From Actinomadura rupiterrae (GTDB lineage Bacteria > Actinomycetota > Actinomycetes > Streptosporangiales > Streptosporangiaceae): a DNA stretch of 64,000 nucleotides. The notes under the pieces were generated by a model. That model searched no databases, was not told the DNA's origin, and saw nothing but the letters and a program-made list of their open reading frames with translations. The stretch spans positions 744,001 through 808,000 of the forward strand of contig NZ_JAMZEA010000001.1 in NCBI RefSeq assembly GCF_024172125.1, read 5' to 3'. Below, one piece after another: positions 41,149 through 48,990 of the stretch (positions are counted from its first letter, which is position 1; each line of letters starts with the position of its first letter). The position numbers and the translations under genes were made by a program.

Positions 41149-42350
41149 CCGGTGTGCTCCTTCACGGCTGCGGTGTGCTGCTTCATGGCGGTGCCCCAGC
41201 GCAGGTAGTCGGCGGCGTGCCGGGCACGTTCCCGCAGGTCGCCGAGGTCGTCGCCGAGGACGGTGACGTGGCCGATCTTGCGGCCGGGACGGACGTGCTT
41301 GCCGTAGAAGTGGACCTTGACCCCCGGGTCGTGCGCCATCACATGGAAGTACCGGGAGTACAGGTCCGGGTCGTCGCCGCCGAGGACGTTCGCCATGACC
41401 GTCCAGCGGGCGGACGGCTCGGTCGAGCCGAGCGGCAGGTCCAGGACGGCCCGCAGGTGCTGCTCGAACTGCGAGGTGCGGGCGCCCTCGATCGTCCAGT
41501 GGCCGGAGTTGTGCGGGCGCATCGCCAGCTCGTTGACCAGCAGGCCGTCCGCGGTCTCGAACAGCTCGACGGCGAGCAGCCCGGTCACGCCCAGCTTGTC
41601 GGCGATGTCCAGGGCGAGCCGCTGCGCCTCCTCGGCGCGGTCGGCGTCCAGGCCGGGCGCGGGCGCGATCACCTCGACGCAGATCCCGCCCTCCTGGACG
41701 GTCTCGACGACCGGGTACGCGGCGCCCTGCCCGTAGGGCGAGCGGGCGACCAGCGCGGCGATCTCGCGGCGGAAGGACACCATCTCCTCGGCCATCAGCG
41801 GGGTGCCGCTGGCCAGCAGCTCCGCGACGGCCGGGTCGTCCAGGTCCTTGATCACCCAGACGCCCTTGCCGTCGTAGCCGCCGCGGGTCGCCTTCAGGAC
41901 CAGCGGGAGCCCGTGCTCGTCCGCGAACCGCTTGAGGGACGTCTCGTCCGGAATGGCCGCAAACGCGGGGCACGGCGCGCCGAGCGCGCTCAGCCGCTCG
42001 CGCATGACCAGCTTGTCCTGCGCGTGCCGGAGCGCGTCCGCGCCCGGACGGCACGGCACCCCGGACGCCTCGACGGCCTCGATGTGCGCGCCGGGCACGT
42101 GCTCATGATCGAAGGTCAGGACGTCGCAGCCCTCGGCGAAGGCCAGCAGGTCGGCCTCGGAACGGTCGTCCCCGACGGACGTTCCGGGCGTCACCCGGGC
42201 CGCCGAGTCGTCCGCCGCCCCGGCCAGCACCCGCAGCGACACGCCGAGCGCGATCGCGGCCTGCTGGGTCATCCGGGCGAGTTGCCCGCCTCCGGCCATT
42301 CCGACCACCGGTGTCCGGCCCGCGCTACCGTCCTGAGCTGCGTCTCTCAC
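41145..42350 (-). CDS. purK: N5-carboxyaminoimidazole ribonucleotide synthase
   Basis: A 401-residue ATP-grasp enzyme: [56 protein letters not shown] (ATP loop), [20 protein letters not shown] (metal-binding ENE-like segment) and [17 protein letters not shown]. It uses ATP, bicarbonate and AIR to give N5-CAIR for PurE. GTG 42350 is the longest start; no strong ribosome site is seen. It is divergent from the GtrA gene 296 bp away. That gap holds no long gene, only a possible 18-codon leader frame at 42394 and a regulatory-looking box at 42495. Confidence 0.97.
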   Translation of the reverse strand: MRDAAQDGSAGRTPVVGMAGGGQLARMTQQAAIALGVSLRVLAGAADDSAARVTPGTSVGDDRSEADLLAFAEGCDVLTFDHEHVPGAHIEAVEASGVPCRPGADALRHAQDKLVMRERLSALGAPCPAFAAIPDETSLKRFADEHGLPLVLKATRGGYDGKGVWVIKDLDDPAVAELLASGTPLMAEEMVSFRREIAALVARSPYGQGAAYPVVETVQEGGICVEVIAPAPGLDADRAEEAQRLALDIADKLGVTGLLAVELFETADGLLVNELAMRPHNSGHWTIEGARTSQFEQHLRAVLDLPLGSTEPSARWTVMANVLGGDDPDLYSRYFHVMAHDPGVKVHFYGKHVRPGRKIGHVTVLGDDLGDLRERARHAADYLRWGTAMKQHTAAVKEHTG

Positions 42351-42494
42351 GCAGAGAAGGGTATCGGGCGCGCGCGGCGGGGAGACTCAGAGCATGACCG
42401 AAACCGGAGGAGGCGAACCATCCCGGCTTTCCACGCGTCCGAACAGGTAGGACGGGCAAGTCCGGGGAACGCAAGGGAACTGTGCGGGTACGGT

Positions 42495-42506
42495 GAAACG
42501 TTCATG
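42495..42506 (+). promoter_or_regulatory. GAAACGTTCATG box upstream of gtrA
   Basis: The 12-mer GAAACGTTCATG at 42495-42506 also occurs, on the opposite strand, at 46717-46728, just upstream of the response-regulator gene. It lies 140 bp before the GtrA start. A shared response-regulator site is plausible. Confidence 0.4.
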
Positions 42507-42646
42507 TTCGGACGCTACAGAGGTCGCTTGCGTCTATCCTCGATGTGCCTCGACGGTTCGCGCACCGGCCGGAGCACCCGCTCCCGGGCCCTGACGCCGC
42601 CGACCGCACCGCCTGTAGCCGAGGTCCGGAAGGACGGTTCCCCTTC

Positions 42647-43291
42647 GTGAGCTTTGTCGCCCAGCTCTACCGGCGGTTCGCGCACATCGTGCACGAGCTC
42701 GCGAAGTTCGGCAGCATCGGCGCCCTCGCGTTCGTGATCACCACCGGTGTCGGCAACGTGCTGCACGTCGGGTTCGGCGTCGGCGAGCTGACCTCCACCG
42801 GTGTCGGCACGGTCGTCGCCGCGACCTTCTCCTACCTCGCCAACCGCTACTGGACGTTCCGGCACCGCGAGCAGACCGGGATGGGCCGCGAGTACGTCAC
42901 CTTCTTCGTCCTCAACGGCATCGGCCTGCTGATCACCTGGCTCATCCAGGGCTTCACCAAGTTCGTCCTCGACCAGCGCGGCTGGATCGCCTACAACGCG
43001 TCCCTGATCATCGGGACGGCGATCGCCACCCTGTTCCGCTACTGGGCCTACAAGAAGTGGGTCTTCCTGCCCGAGGACGCCCCGCCGGTCGCCCCCGCCA
43101 CGGGCCTCCCCGAAGCGTCCGCCCCGCAGGACACGGCCTCGGGCCAGGCCCCGTCCCCGGGCCACGCCCCGTCCCCGGGCCACGCCTCGTCCCCGGCCCC
43201 CGGCACTGCGGCGGCCCGCGACTACTCGCACCCCCTCGACTCGTCCCGCCCCGAACCCGAGGGCCTGGCCGAGTTCACCCGCGCCCACTGA
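42647..43291 (+). CDS. GtrA-family membrane protein
   Basis: A 214-residue protein with four membrane helices (SIGALAFVITTGVGNVLHVG, GVGTVVAATFSYLANRYWTF, YVTFFVLNGIGLLITWLIQG, NASLIIGTAIATLFRYWAY) and the family's FxxNRYWTF and FRYWAYKKWVF motifs. GtrA proteins are thought to move or flip polyprenyl-linked sugars. The tail (from about 150) is disordered and holds three 18-bp in-frame repeats (GHAPSP) at 43141-43194. The start is GTG 42647 with GGAAGGA upstream. It is convergent with the sensor kinase gene. Confidence 0.9.
   Translation: MSFVAQLYRRFAHIVHELAKFGSIGALAFVITTGVGNVLHVGFGVGELTSTGVGTVVAATFSYLANRYWTFRHREQTGMGREYVTFFVLNGIGLLITWLIQGFTKFVLDQRGWIAYNASLIIGTAIATLFRYWAYKKWVFLPEDAPPVAPATGLPEASAPQDTASGQAPSPGHAPSPGHASSPAPGTAAARDYSHPLDSSRPEPEGLAEFTRAH
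43141..43194. repeat. In-frame 18-bp repeat in the GtrA tail
   Basis: Three units, GGGCCAGGCCCCGTCCCC, GGGCCACGCCCCGTCCCC and GGGCCACGCCTCGTCCCC, follow one another and encode GQAPSP, GHAPSP, GHASSP. Confidence 0.9.
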
Positions 43292-43349
43292 GCAGCCCTC
43301 TCGACGGCGCGGCCCCGGCAGCTCGCAGGATGGCCGTGGCGGGAGCCGG

Positions 43350-44627
43350 TCAGACGGGCCCGATGACGACGCGTTCTTCGGCCAGGCGGGCCTGGGACGC
43401 CTCGCGGAGGAAGATCCCGAAGGTCGCCGGACGCGGCTGGATCAGCTCCAGGCGCCCGCCGTCCACCGCCGCCAGCGAACGGGCCAGGTAGAGCCCCAGG
43501 CCCGTGCCGTGACCGCCGCTGACACTGCGTTCGAAGATCCGGTGCTCCAGCTCGGGCGGGATGCCCCGGCCCTGGTCGCCGATCTCCACCACGACCGAGC
43601 TGGCGCCCTGCTTGGTGTTGATCGTGACGACGCCGGCGCCGTGCACGAGCGAGTTGTCCAGCAGCGTCGCGACGATCTGGGACAGGCCCTCGGGGCTGGT
43701 CATCCCGACGAGGCCCTGCTCGCCGATGATCCGGATGTCGCGGCCGTCCCGGCGGAAGATCGGGCGCCACTCCTCCACCTGCTGCGCGATGATCTGGTCG
43801 ATCGGCGCGGCGACGGCGGCGCCCGTCCGGTCGTGCCGGGCGCGGGCGAGCAGCTGCTCGACCACGGCGACCAGCCGCTCGGTCTGCGCGATCGCGGCCA
43901 CGCCCTCCTCGCGGACGACGTCCGGGTAGTCCGCGGCCTCGATCATCTCCTCCAGCCGCATCGTGAGCGCCGTCAGCGGGGTGCGCAGCTGGTGGCTGGC
44001 GTCCGAGGCGAACTCGCGGCTGGCGGCGAGCAGGTCGGCGATCCGGACGGCGCTGCTGTCGAGCACCTCCGCGACGCGGTCCACCTCCGGGATGCCGTAG
44101 CGGCGGCGGCGCGGCCTGGCGTTCCCGGTGCCGAGCCGGTCGGCGGTCTCGGCGAGGTCGATCAGCGGCAGGGTGAGCTTGCGGGCCTGGAACATCGCCA
44201 GTCCGACGGTCACCGCGACGCCGAGCGCGGCGAGGCTGCTGATCAGCAGCATCTGCCGCAGCGCCTCGTCCCGGACCTGCTGGGCGGGCTGCGCCACCTG
44301 CACGTGCACGCCGGACACGGTCGCCGTCGCGGTGAGCTGGTCCCCAGGACGGCGTGGCGCGGTGCCCGCGGTGACGGTCCGGTTGTCGGGCAGCGTGATC
44401 ACGATGTACCGGCCGGGGTACTCCTGCGCGATCTTGTCGCGGGTGATCGGCTGGCCGGACTCCAGGCTGAAGCCGACGCCGCCGACGATGGAGGACGCCT
44501 CGCGTTCGAGCGACTGCCTGGCCTCCTCGTAGATGAGCTTGTTGCTGGCGTAGGCGAGGGGTATGCCGAGTAGCAGGATCGCGACGATCGCCACGGCGAG
44601 CGTCGACAGGAGCAGTCGGCGCCTCAT
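43350..44627 (-). CDS. Sensor histidine kinase
   Basis: A 425-residue two-component kinase: membrane helix 1 (about 5-27, LLLSTLAVAIVAILLLGIPL), an extracellular sensor of about 100 residues, helix 2 (about 128-148, MLLISSLAALGVAVTVGLAM), HAMP region, the H-box REFASDASHQLRTPLTALTM with the phosphorylated His, and the ATPase domain with LSQIVATLLDNSLVHG (N box), EIGDQGRGIPPELEHRIFER (G1/F) and GGHGTGLGLYLARSLAAV (G2). GAGGAGG precedes ATG 44627. Its likely partner is the response regulator at 46025-46696, transcribed in the same direction but separated by 1.4 kb of repeats. Confidence 0.93.
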   Translation of the reverse strand: MRRRLLLSTLAVAIVAILLLGIPLAYASNKLIYEEARQSLEREASSIVGGVGFSLESGQPITRDKIAQEYPGRYIVITLPDNRTVTAGTAPRRPGDQLTATATVSGVHVQVAQPAQQVRDEALRQMLLISSLAALGVAVTVGLAMFQARKLTLPLIDLAETADRLGTGNARPRRRRYGIPEVDRVAEVLDSSAVRIADLLAASREFASDASHQLRTPLTALTMRLEEMIEAADYPDVVREEGVAAIAQTERLVAVVEQLLARARHDRTGAAVAAPIDQIIAQQVEEWRPIFRRDGRDIRIIGEQGLVGMTSPEGLSQIVATLLDNSLVHGAGVVTINTKQGASSVVVEIGDQGRGIPPELEHRIFERSVSGGHGTGLGLYLARSLAAVDGGRLELIQPRPATFGIFLREASQARLAEERVVIGPV

Positions 44628-44914
44628 CGGGCCTCCTCGAAGAGAGGCGGTGCGCCGGAGCCGCTCGGGACGGCCCGGCCCCCGTACGGGTTGGACGATG
44701 ACCGCGCCGCCGGGGAGGACGACCCCCGTTCCCCCGGACGGCTCGGACGGCTGGTACGCGAAAGGCTCCCGCGCACCACACGGACGTGACTCACACCGCG
44801 AACGGCGTGCCTGACAGACGCGCTTCCCACCCGACCCGGTCACCCGACCCGAACACCCCGCGCCTTCCCAACAACCAACAACCCCCTACCGAACACCCCC
44901 AGCACCCGCACCAC

Positions 44915-45997
44915 TCACACCGCCAGCGCCAAACACGCCGCCACGCTAGGAGCGCCCCTCACGCTGGGCGCACATTCCGTGCCACCGGCACCGGATGCGC
45001 CATCGCTGCTCGTTGCGCCGCTTGCGCGCGGAGCGCCACTCACGCCATCGGCACCAGATGCGCCGCTCGCGGTGAGAGCGCCAGTCGCGCCGTTGCCGCT
45101 GGATGCGCTGTTCGCGTTGTCAGCGCTGGATGCGCCGCTCACGCTGGGAGCGCCGAGCACCCCGTCGGCACTGGCCGCGCCGTTCGTGCTGGGCGCGCCA
45201 CCCGCGCCATCAGCACCACGCAAGCCGTCAGTGCTGGACGCGCCGCGCACACTAGGAACACCGCTCGCGCCGTCGACGCTAGATGCGCCATCAGCGCTGG
45301 AAGCGCCGTTCGCGCCATCAGCCCTGGGGGCGCTATTCGCGTTGTCAATGTTGGATGCACCTCGCACGCCCTCGGCGCTGGATGCGCCGTTCGCGCTGGG
45401 TGCGCCGCCCGCGCCACCGGTGCTGGGTGCGCCGTCGGTGCTGGACGCCCCGCTCACGCTAGGAGCGACCCTCGCGCCGTCGGCGCTGGATACGCCACTC
45501 ACGCTGGGTGCGCCGCTCATGCCTTCAGCGCCGGTTGCGCCATCGGCATCTGGCGCGCCGTTCACGCCGTCGGCGCTGGGCGCGCCATTCGTGCTGAGTG
45601 CGCCACCCGCGCCATCGGCGCTGGGAGCGCCGTTGGTGCTGGACGCCCCGCTCACGCTAGGAGCGTCGCTCACGCCGTCGACGCTGGATGCGCCGGTCGA
45701 GCCTTCAGCGCTGGGTGCGCCATCGGCATTAGGTGCGCCGCTCACGTTGGGTGCGTCACTTGCGCCGTCGGCGCTGGGTGCGCCGTTCGGGATAGGGACG
45801 CTGGGCGCGCGGTTGGCGACGCTGGTTGTGCTGGGTGCGGTGCTTGCGTGGGTGCTGTCCGCGGCTTTGGTGGGTTGCCGGGACGGGCGGGTGGCTGGTG
45901 GTGCATGCGGGGTTTCCGGTGTGGGGTGGTGTGGGGTTCGTCGTGGGTGGTCGCGGCCCGCGCGGGTGGTGCGGGGAATGCGCTCTGCGTAGCCCAT
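44915..45997 (-). CDS. Possible repeat-encoded Ser/Ala/Gly-rich protein (doubtful)
   Basis: A 360-codon frame lies between the response regulator and kinase genes, on their strand, starting 27 bp after the regulator's stop. Residues 1-60 are Arg/Pro/Thr-rich; the rest is made of GAPSADGASGAP-like repeats with no hydrophobic core, signal peptide or recognised domain. The opposite strand is open too (44979-45992 and 44786-46114), because repeat units are multiples of three bases. The operon position favours this strand, but I think it may well be non-coding. Confidence 0.22.
   Translation of the reverse strand: MGYAERIPRTTRAGRDHPRRTPHHPTPETPHAPPATRPSRQPTKAADSTHASTAPSTTSVANRAPSVPIPNGAPSADGASDAPNVSGAPNADGAPSAEGSTGASSVDGVSDAPSVSGASSTNGAPSADGAGGALSTNGAPSADGVNGAPDADGATGAEGMSGAPSVSGVSSADGARVAPSVSGASSTDGAPSTGGAGGAPSANGASSAEGVRGASNIDNANSAPRADGANGASSADGASSVDGASGVPSVRGASSTDGLRGADGAGGAPSTNGAASADGVLGAPSVSGASSADNANSASSGNGATGALTASGASGADGVSGAPRASGATSSDGASGAGGTECAPSVRGAPSVAACLALAV
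44940..45790. repeat. Minisatellite array between response regulator and kinase
   Basis: About 850 bp of imperfect tandem repeats alternating 18- and 27-bp units (45-bp higher-order period), roughly twenty copies. A typical plus-strand unit is CTGGATGCGCCGCTCACG followed by CTGGGTGCGCCGCTC-like sequence. The whole 44628-46024 gap holds nothing else that I recognise, apart from short Pro/His-rich stretches at 44800-44930. Confidence 0.85.
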
Positions 45998-46024
45998 GCC
46001 GGTGCGCGGGTCGCTCGGCCCGCG

Positions 46025-46696
46025 TCAGTCGCCGCGCTCGAACCGGAAGCCGACGCCCCGCACGGTGGTGATGTAGCGGGGGCTGCCGGCGTCGTCGCCG
46101 AGCTTGCGGCGTAGCCAGGAGATGTGCATGTCGAGCGTCTTCGTGGAGCCCCACCAGTTGGTGTCCCAGACCTCGCGCATGATCTGTTCGCGGGTGACCA
46201 CCTTCCCGGCGTCGCGCACCAGGACCCGGAGCAGGTCGAACTCCTTGGTGGTGAGCTGGAGCTCCTGGTCGCCCATCCAGGCGCGGCGGGACTCGGCGTC
46301 GATCCGGACGCCCTGCACGATCGGCGTCTCGGTGCTGCCGCGGCGCAGCAGCGCCCGGACGCGGGCGAGCAGTTCGGCGAGCCGGAAGGGCTTGGTCACG
46401 TAGTCGTCGGCCCCGGCGTCCAGGCCGACGACGGTGTCCACCTCGTCGGCCCGCGCGGTCAGGATCAGGATCGGCACGCCGTGGCCCTCCGCGCGGACTC
46501 GGCGGGCGACCTCCAGACCGTCCAGCTCGGGCAGGCCGAGGTCCAGCACGATCAGGTCGACGCCTCCGCCGAGCGCCCGCTCCAGGGCCTGCGGGCCGTC
46601 GGGGCTGACTTCAACGGTGTACCCCTCGCGACGCAGCGCGCGGGCGAGAGGCTCGGAGATGGACGTGTCGTCCTCGGCGAGCAGTACTGAGGTCAT
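46025..46696 (-). CDS. OmpR/PhoB-type response regulator
   Basis: A 223-residue regulator: receiver domain 1-115 with VLLAEDDTSISEPLARALRR (acidic pocket), DLIVLDLGLPELDGLEVARR (phosphorylated Asp), ILILTARADEVD and DDYVTKPFRLAELLARVRAL; winged-helix DNA-binding domain about 128-223 with LTTKEFDLLRVLVRDAGKVV, TREQIMREVWD, HISWLRRKLGDD and YITTVRGVGFRFE. ATG 46696 begins at the domain. Two GTTCATGA elements about 23 bp apart lie at and just upstream of the start, suggesting autoregulation. The cognate kinase is the 43350-44627 product. Confidence 0.95.
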   Translation of the reverse strand: MTSVLLAEDDTSISEPLARALRREGYTVEVSPDGPQALERALGGGVDLIVLDLGLPELDGLEVARRVRAEGHGVPILILTARADEVDTVVGLDAGADDYVTKPFRLAELLARVRALLRRGSTETPIVQGVRIDAESRRAWMGDQELQLTTKEFDLLRVLVRDAGKVVTREQIMREVWDTNWWGSTKTLDMHISWLRRKLGDDAGSPRYITTVRGVGFRFERGD

Positions 46697-46728
46697 GAAC
46701 CGATCGTATGGCCATTCATGAACGTTTC
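46691..46728 (-). promoter_or_regulatory. Direct repeats of GTTCATGA at response-regulator start
   Basis: On the minus strand GTTCATGA occurs within 46693-46700 (overlapping ATG 46696) and again at about 46716-46723, some two helical turns apart, the spacing usual for OmpR-type dimers. The upstream copy is part of GAAACGTTCATG, which recurs before gtrA. Confidence 0.45.
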
Positions 46729-46968
46729 CTGGGTACCGCCACGCTCTTGACCTGCGGTTTGCCACTCGTAGTACATCCTCGAATACGCACAATCTTCCCG
46801 TCGCCGGAAGTACCCGTACGGACCGCCTCTCGATCAGCTGGTCGCCCGGTCGGCGGAGGCGGTGCCGTTCGCGCTGGTCGGGGCCGCGCGGCCAGCACTG
46901 ATTTCGGACGGGTTATGGCATCCGTCCGGTGTCGGGATATGCACGCGTTTTGGAGACTTGGCGGGCCG

Positions 46969-48990
46969 TTATCCCGGTCGGCGGACGTCACCGTCCGACA
47001 CGACGACGACCCCGGTTCCCCGCAGGATGATCTCGCTCCGCTCCGATGCCTTCTCGGACGAGATGCTCTCATCTGAAACCTTCTCGCCTGAGATCGTCTC
47101 AGGTGGGGCAGTTGCGGACGAGAGCACCAGCGTGCCCTCGCCGAGATCCAGAGTGTCGTGATCATCGAGGTTCGCGGCCACCCGGAAGCGTCCCCGGCGC
47201 ATGATCAGCCAGGTGTCGCCGGCCTCGACTGCGACGCGCGCCAGGTCGGGATCGGTGAACTCGGGGCATGCGCGGCGGAGCGCGATCAATGCCCGGTACC
47301 AGCGCAGCAGGTCGCGGTGGCGCGACTCGTCCGGCTCCGTCCAGTCGAGGACGGATCGCCGGAAAGTATCCACAGCCTGTGGATCGGGGATCTCGCCCCG
47401 CCACCCGTGCCGGGCGAACTCGCGCCGCCGCCCTTCGGTGACGGCACGTCCGAGATCCGGCTCGCGGTGATCGGTGAAGTAGCACCACGGCGTCTTCGCG
47501 CCCCACTCCTCCCCCATGAACAGCATCGGCGTGAACGGTCCGAGCAGCAGCAACGCCGCGCCGATCTTGAGCCGCTCCATCGACAACCCCACCCCGCCCG
47601 TCTCCGCCCCCGCCCCTTCCCCGGCCGGCATGTCCACGCCGCCCTCGCCCGGCACAGCCGCAGCCGCCGCGCCCGGCTCCGGCACCACCGCGCCGGGTGC
47701 GTCCGTGCTCGGTACGGACGTGCTCGGCGTGGATGCACCAGGTGCGTCCGTGACCGGTGTAGACGTGACCGGTACGGACGTGACCGGTGTGGATGTGCTG
47801 GGGGGTGGTGGGGGGGTTGAGAGGCGGGTGCCGGTGGCTCGGTTGCCTATTTGGTCGTGGTTCTGGAGGGAGGCGATGAAGCGGTGGGCGGGGGTTCGGG
47901 TGCGGTCTACGGGGCGGCCGTGGTGGCGGCCTCGGAAGGTGGAGTAGCCGCCGTCGTGGACGAATGCGCTGGTCAGCGCCTTTGCGAGGGTCTGGGGTGT
48001 GCCGAAGTCGGCGTAGTAGCCCTGGCGTTCGCCGGTGAGGAGGGCGTGCAGGGCGTGGTGCACGTCGTCGTCCCACTGCGCGGTGAGGCCGAGGCCGCCG
48101 GCCTCGCGCGGGGTGATCAGCCGCGGGTCGTTCAGGTCGGACTCGGCGATCAGGTACGGGGCGCGACCGAGGTGGGCGGCCAGGGCGTCCACGGCGGCGG
48201 ACAGCTCCTCCAGGATGTGGACGGCCTGCTGGTCGCGGATGGCGTGGACGGCGTCCAGGCGGAGCCCGTCCAGGCGGAAGTCGCGCAGCCACATGAGCGC
48301 GTTCTCGACCACGAAGGCCCGGACGCCGTCCGCGCCCGCCTGGTCGAAGTTGATGGCGTCGCCCCACGGGGTCGCGTACGCGTCGGTGAAGTACGGGCCG
48401 AAATCCCGCAGGCGGTTTCCGGACGGGCCGAGGTGGTTGTAGACGACGTCCAGAACGACGGCGATGCCTCGCGCGTGCGCGGTGTCCACGAAGCGTTTGA
48501 GGGCGTCCGGGCCTCCGTACGGCTCGTGGACGGCCCAGAGGCACACCCCGTCGTAGCCCCAGCCGTGGTGGCCCGAAAAGGCGGCGAGGGGCATCAGTTC
48601 CACGGCGTCCACGCCTAGGTCCGCGAGGTGGTCGAGGCGGGTCGCGGCGGCGTCGAGCGTGCCTTCGGGGGTGAACGTGCCGATGTGGAGTTCGTAGAGG
48701 ACCGATCCGGGGAGCGGGCGTCCGTGCCACCGGTCGTCCGTCCACGGGAAGCGGGCGTGGTCGTAGACGCGGCTCGGGGCGTGGACGCCGCGGGGTTGCC
48801 ACAACGAGCGCGGATCGGGCAGCACTTCGGCGCGCTCGTCCAGGACGAAGCCGTAGTCGGTGCCGTGGGTTGCGTCCGGTATGTCCGCAGCCCACCAGCC
48901 GTCTCCGACCGGGGCCAGCTCCTCGCGGCGTTCAGGGAGGGCGACGGCGACTTTGCGGGCGGACGGGGACCAGACCGAGAAACGCGTCAT
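46969..48990 (-). CDS. treZ: Maltooligosyltrehalose trehalohydrolase
   Basis: A 673-residue GH13 enzyme that releases trehalose from maltooligosyl trehalose. FSVWSPSARKVAVALPERRE (carbohydrate-binding N-domain), YELHIGTFTPEGTLDAAATR, LMPLAAFSGHHGWGYDGVCL, DVVYNHLGPSGN, DGLRLDAVHAI (nucleophile Asp), LIAESDLNDPR (acid Glu), QNHDQIGNRATG and FTPMLFMGEEWGAKTPWCYF are all present. Residues about 392-465 are an inserted Thr/Pro/Val then Gly/Ala-rich stretch not found in normal TreZ, between the NHDQIGN strand and RLKIGAALLL. The C-terminus ends with a 10-residue repeat (ISGEKVSDE, ISSEKASER). ATG 48990 overlaps the treY stop. Confidence 0.95.
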   Translation of the reverse strand: MTRFSVWSPSARKVAVALPERREELAPVGDGWWAADIPDATHGTDYGFVLDERAEVLPDPRSLWQPRGVHAPSRVYDHARFPWTDDRWHGRPLPGSVLYELHIGTFTPEGTLDAAATRLDHLADLGVDAVELMPLAAFSGHHGWGYDGVCLWAVHEPYGGPDALKRFVDTAHARGIAVVLDVVYNHLGPSGNRLRDFGPYFTDAYATPWGDAINFDQAGADGVRAFVVENALMWLRDFRLDGLRLDAVHAIRDQQAVHILEELSAAVDALAAHLGRAPYLIAESDLNDPRLITPREAGGLGLTAQWDDDVHHALHALLTGERQGYYADFGTPQTLAKALTSAFVHDGGYSTFRGRHHGRPVDRTRTPAHRFIASLQNHDQIGNRATGTRLSTPPPPPSTSTPVTSVPVTSTPVTDAPGASTPSTSVPSTDAPGAVVPEPGAAAAAVPGEGGVDMPAGEGAGAETGGVGLSMERLKIGAALLLLGPFTPMLFMGEEWGAKTPWCYFTDHREPDLGRAVTEGRRREFARHGWRGEIPDPQAVDTFRRSVLDWTEPDESRHRDLLRWYRALIALRRACPEFTDPDLARVAVEAGDTWLIMRRGRFRVAANLDDHDTLDLGEGTLVLSSATAPPETISGEKVSDESISSEKASERSEIILRGTGVVVVSDGDVRRPG
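47600..47815 (-). repeat. Low-complexity insert in treZ
   Basis: This part of treZ encodes STSTPVTSVPVTSTPVTDAP and then a Gly/Ala/Pro-rich run. The DNA around 47700-47800 consists of imperfect 15- to 18-bp units such as GTGACCGGTGTAGACGTG. Length is a multiple of three and the enzyme frame continues intact on both sides. Confidence 0.75.

Noticed and set aside
42351..42646. Riboswitch or small RNA in the purK-gtrA gap
   Set aside because: No recognisable aptamer core; only a short leader frame and a candidate regulator box were seen.
44786..46114. Plus-strand protein with Cys/Ala/Gly repeats between regulator and kinase
   Set aside because: Open only because the repeat period is a multiple of three; it overlaps the response-regulator gene end on the other strand and has no ribosome site or domain.
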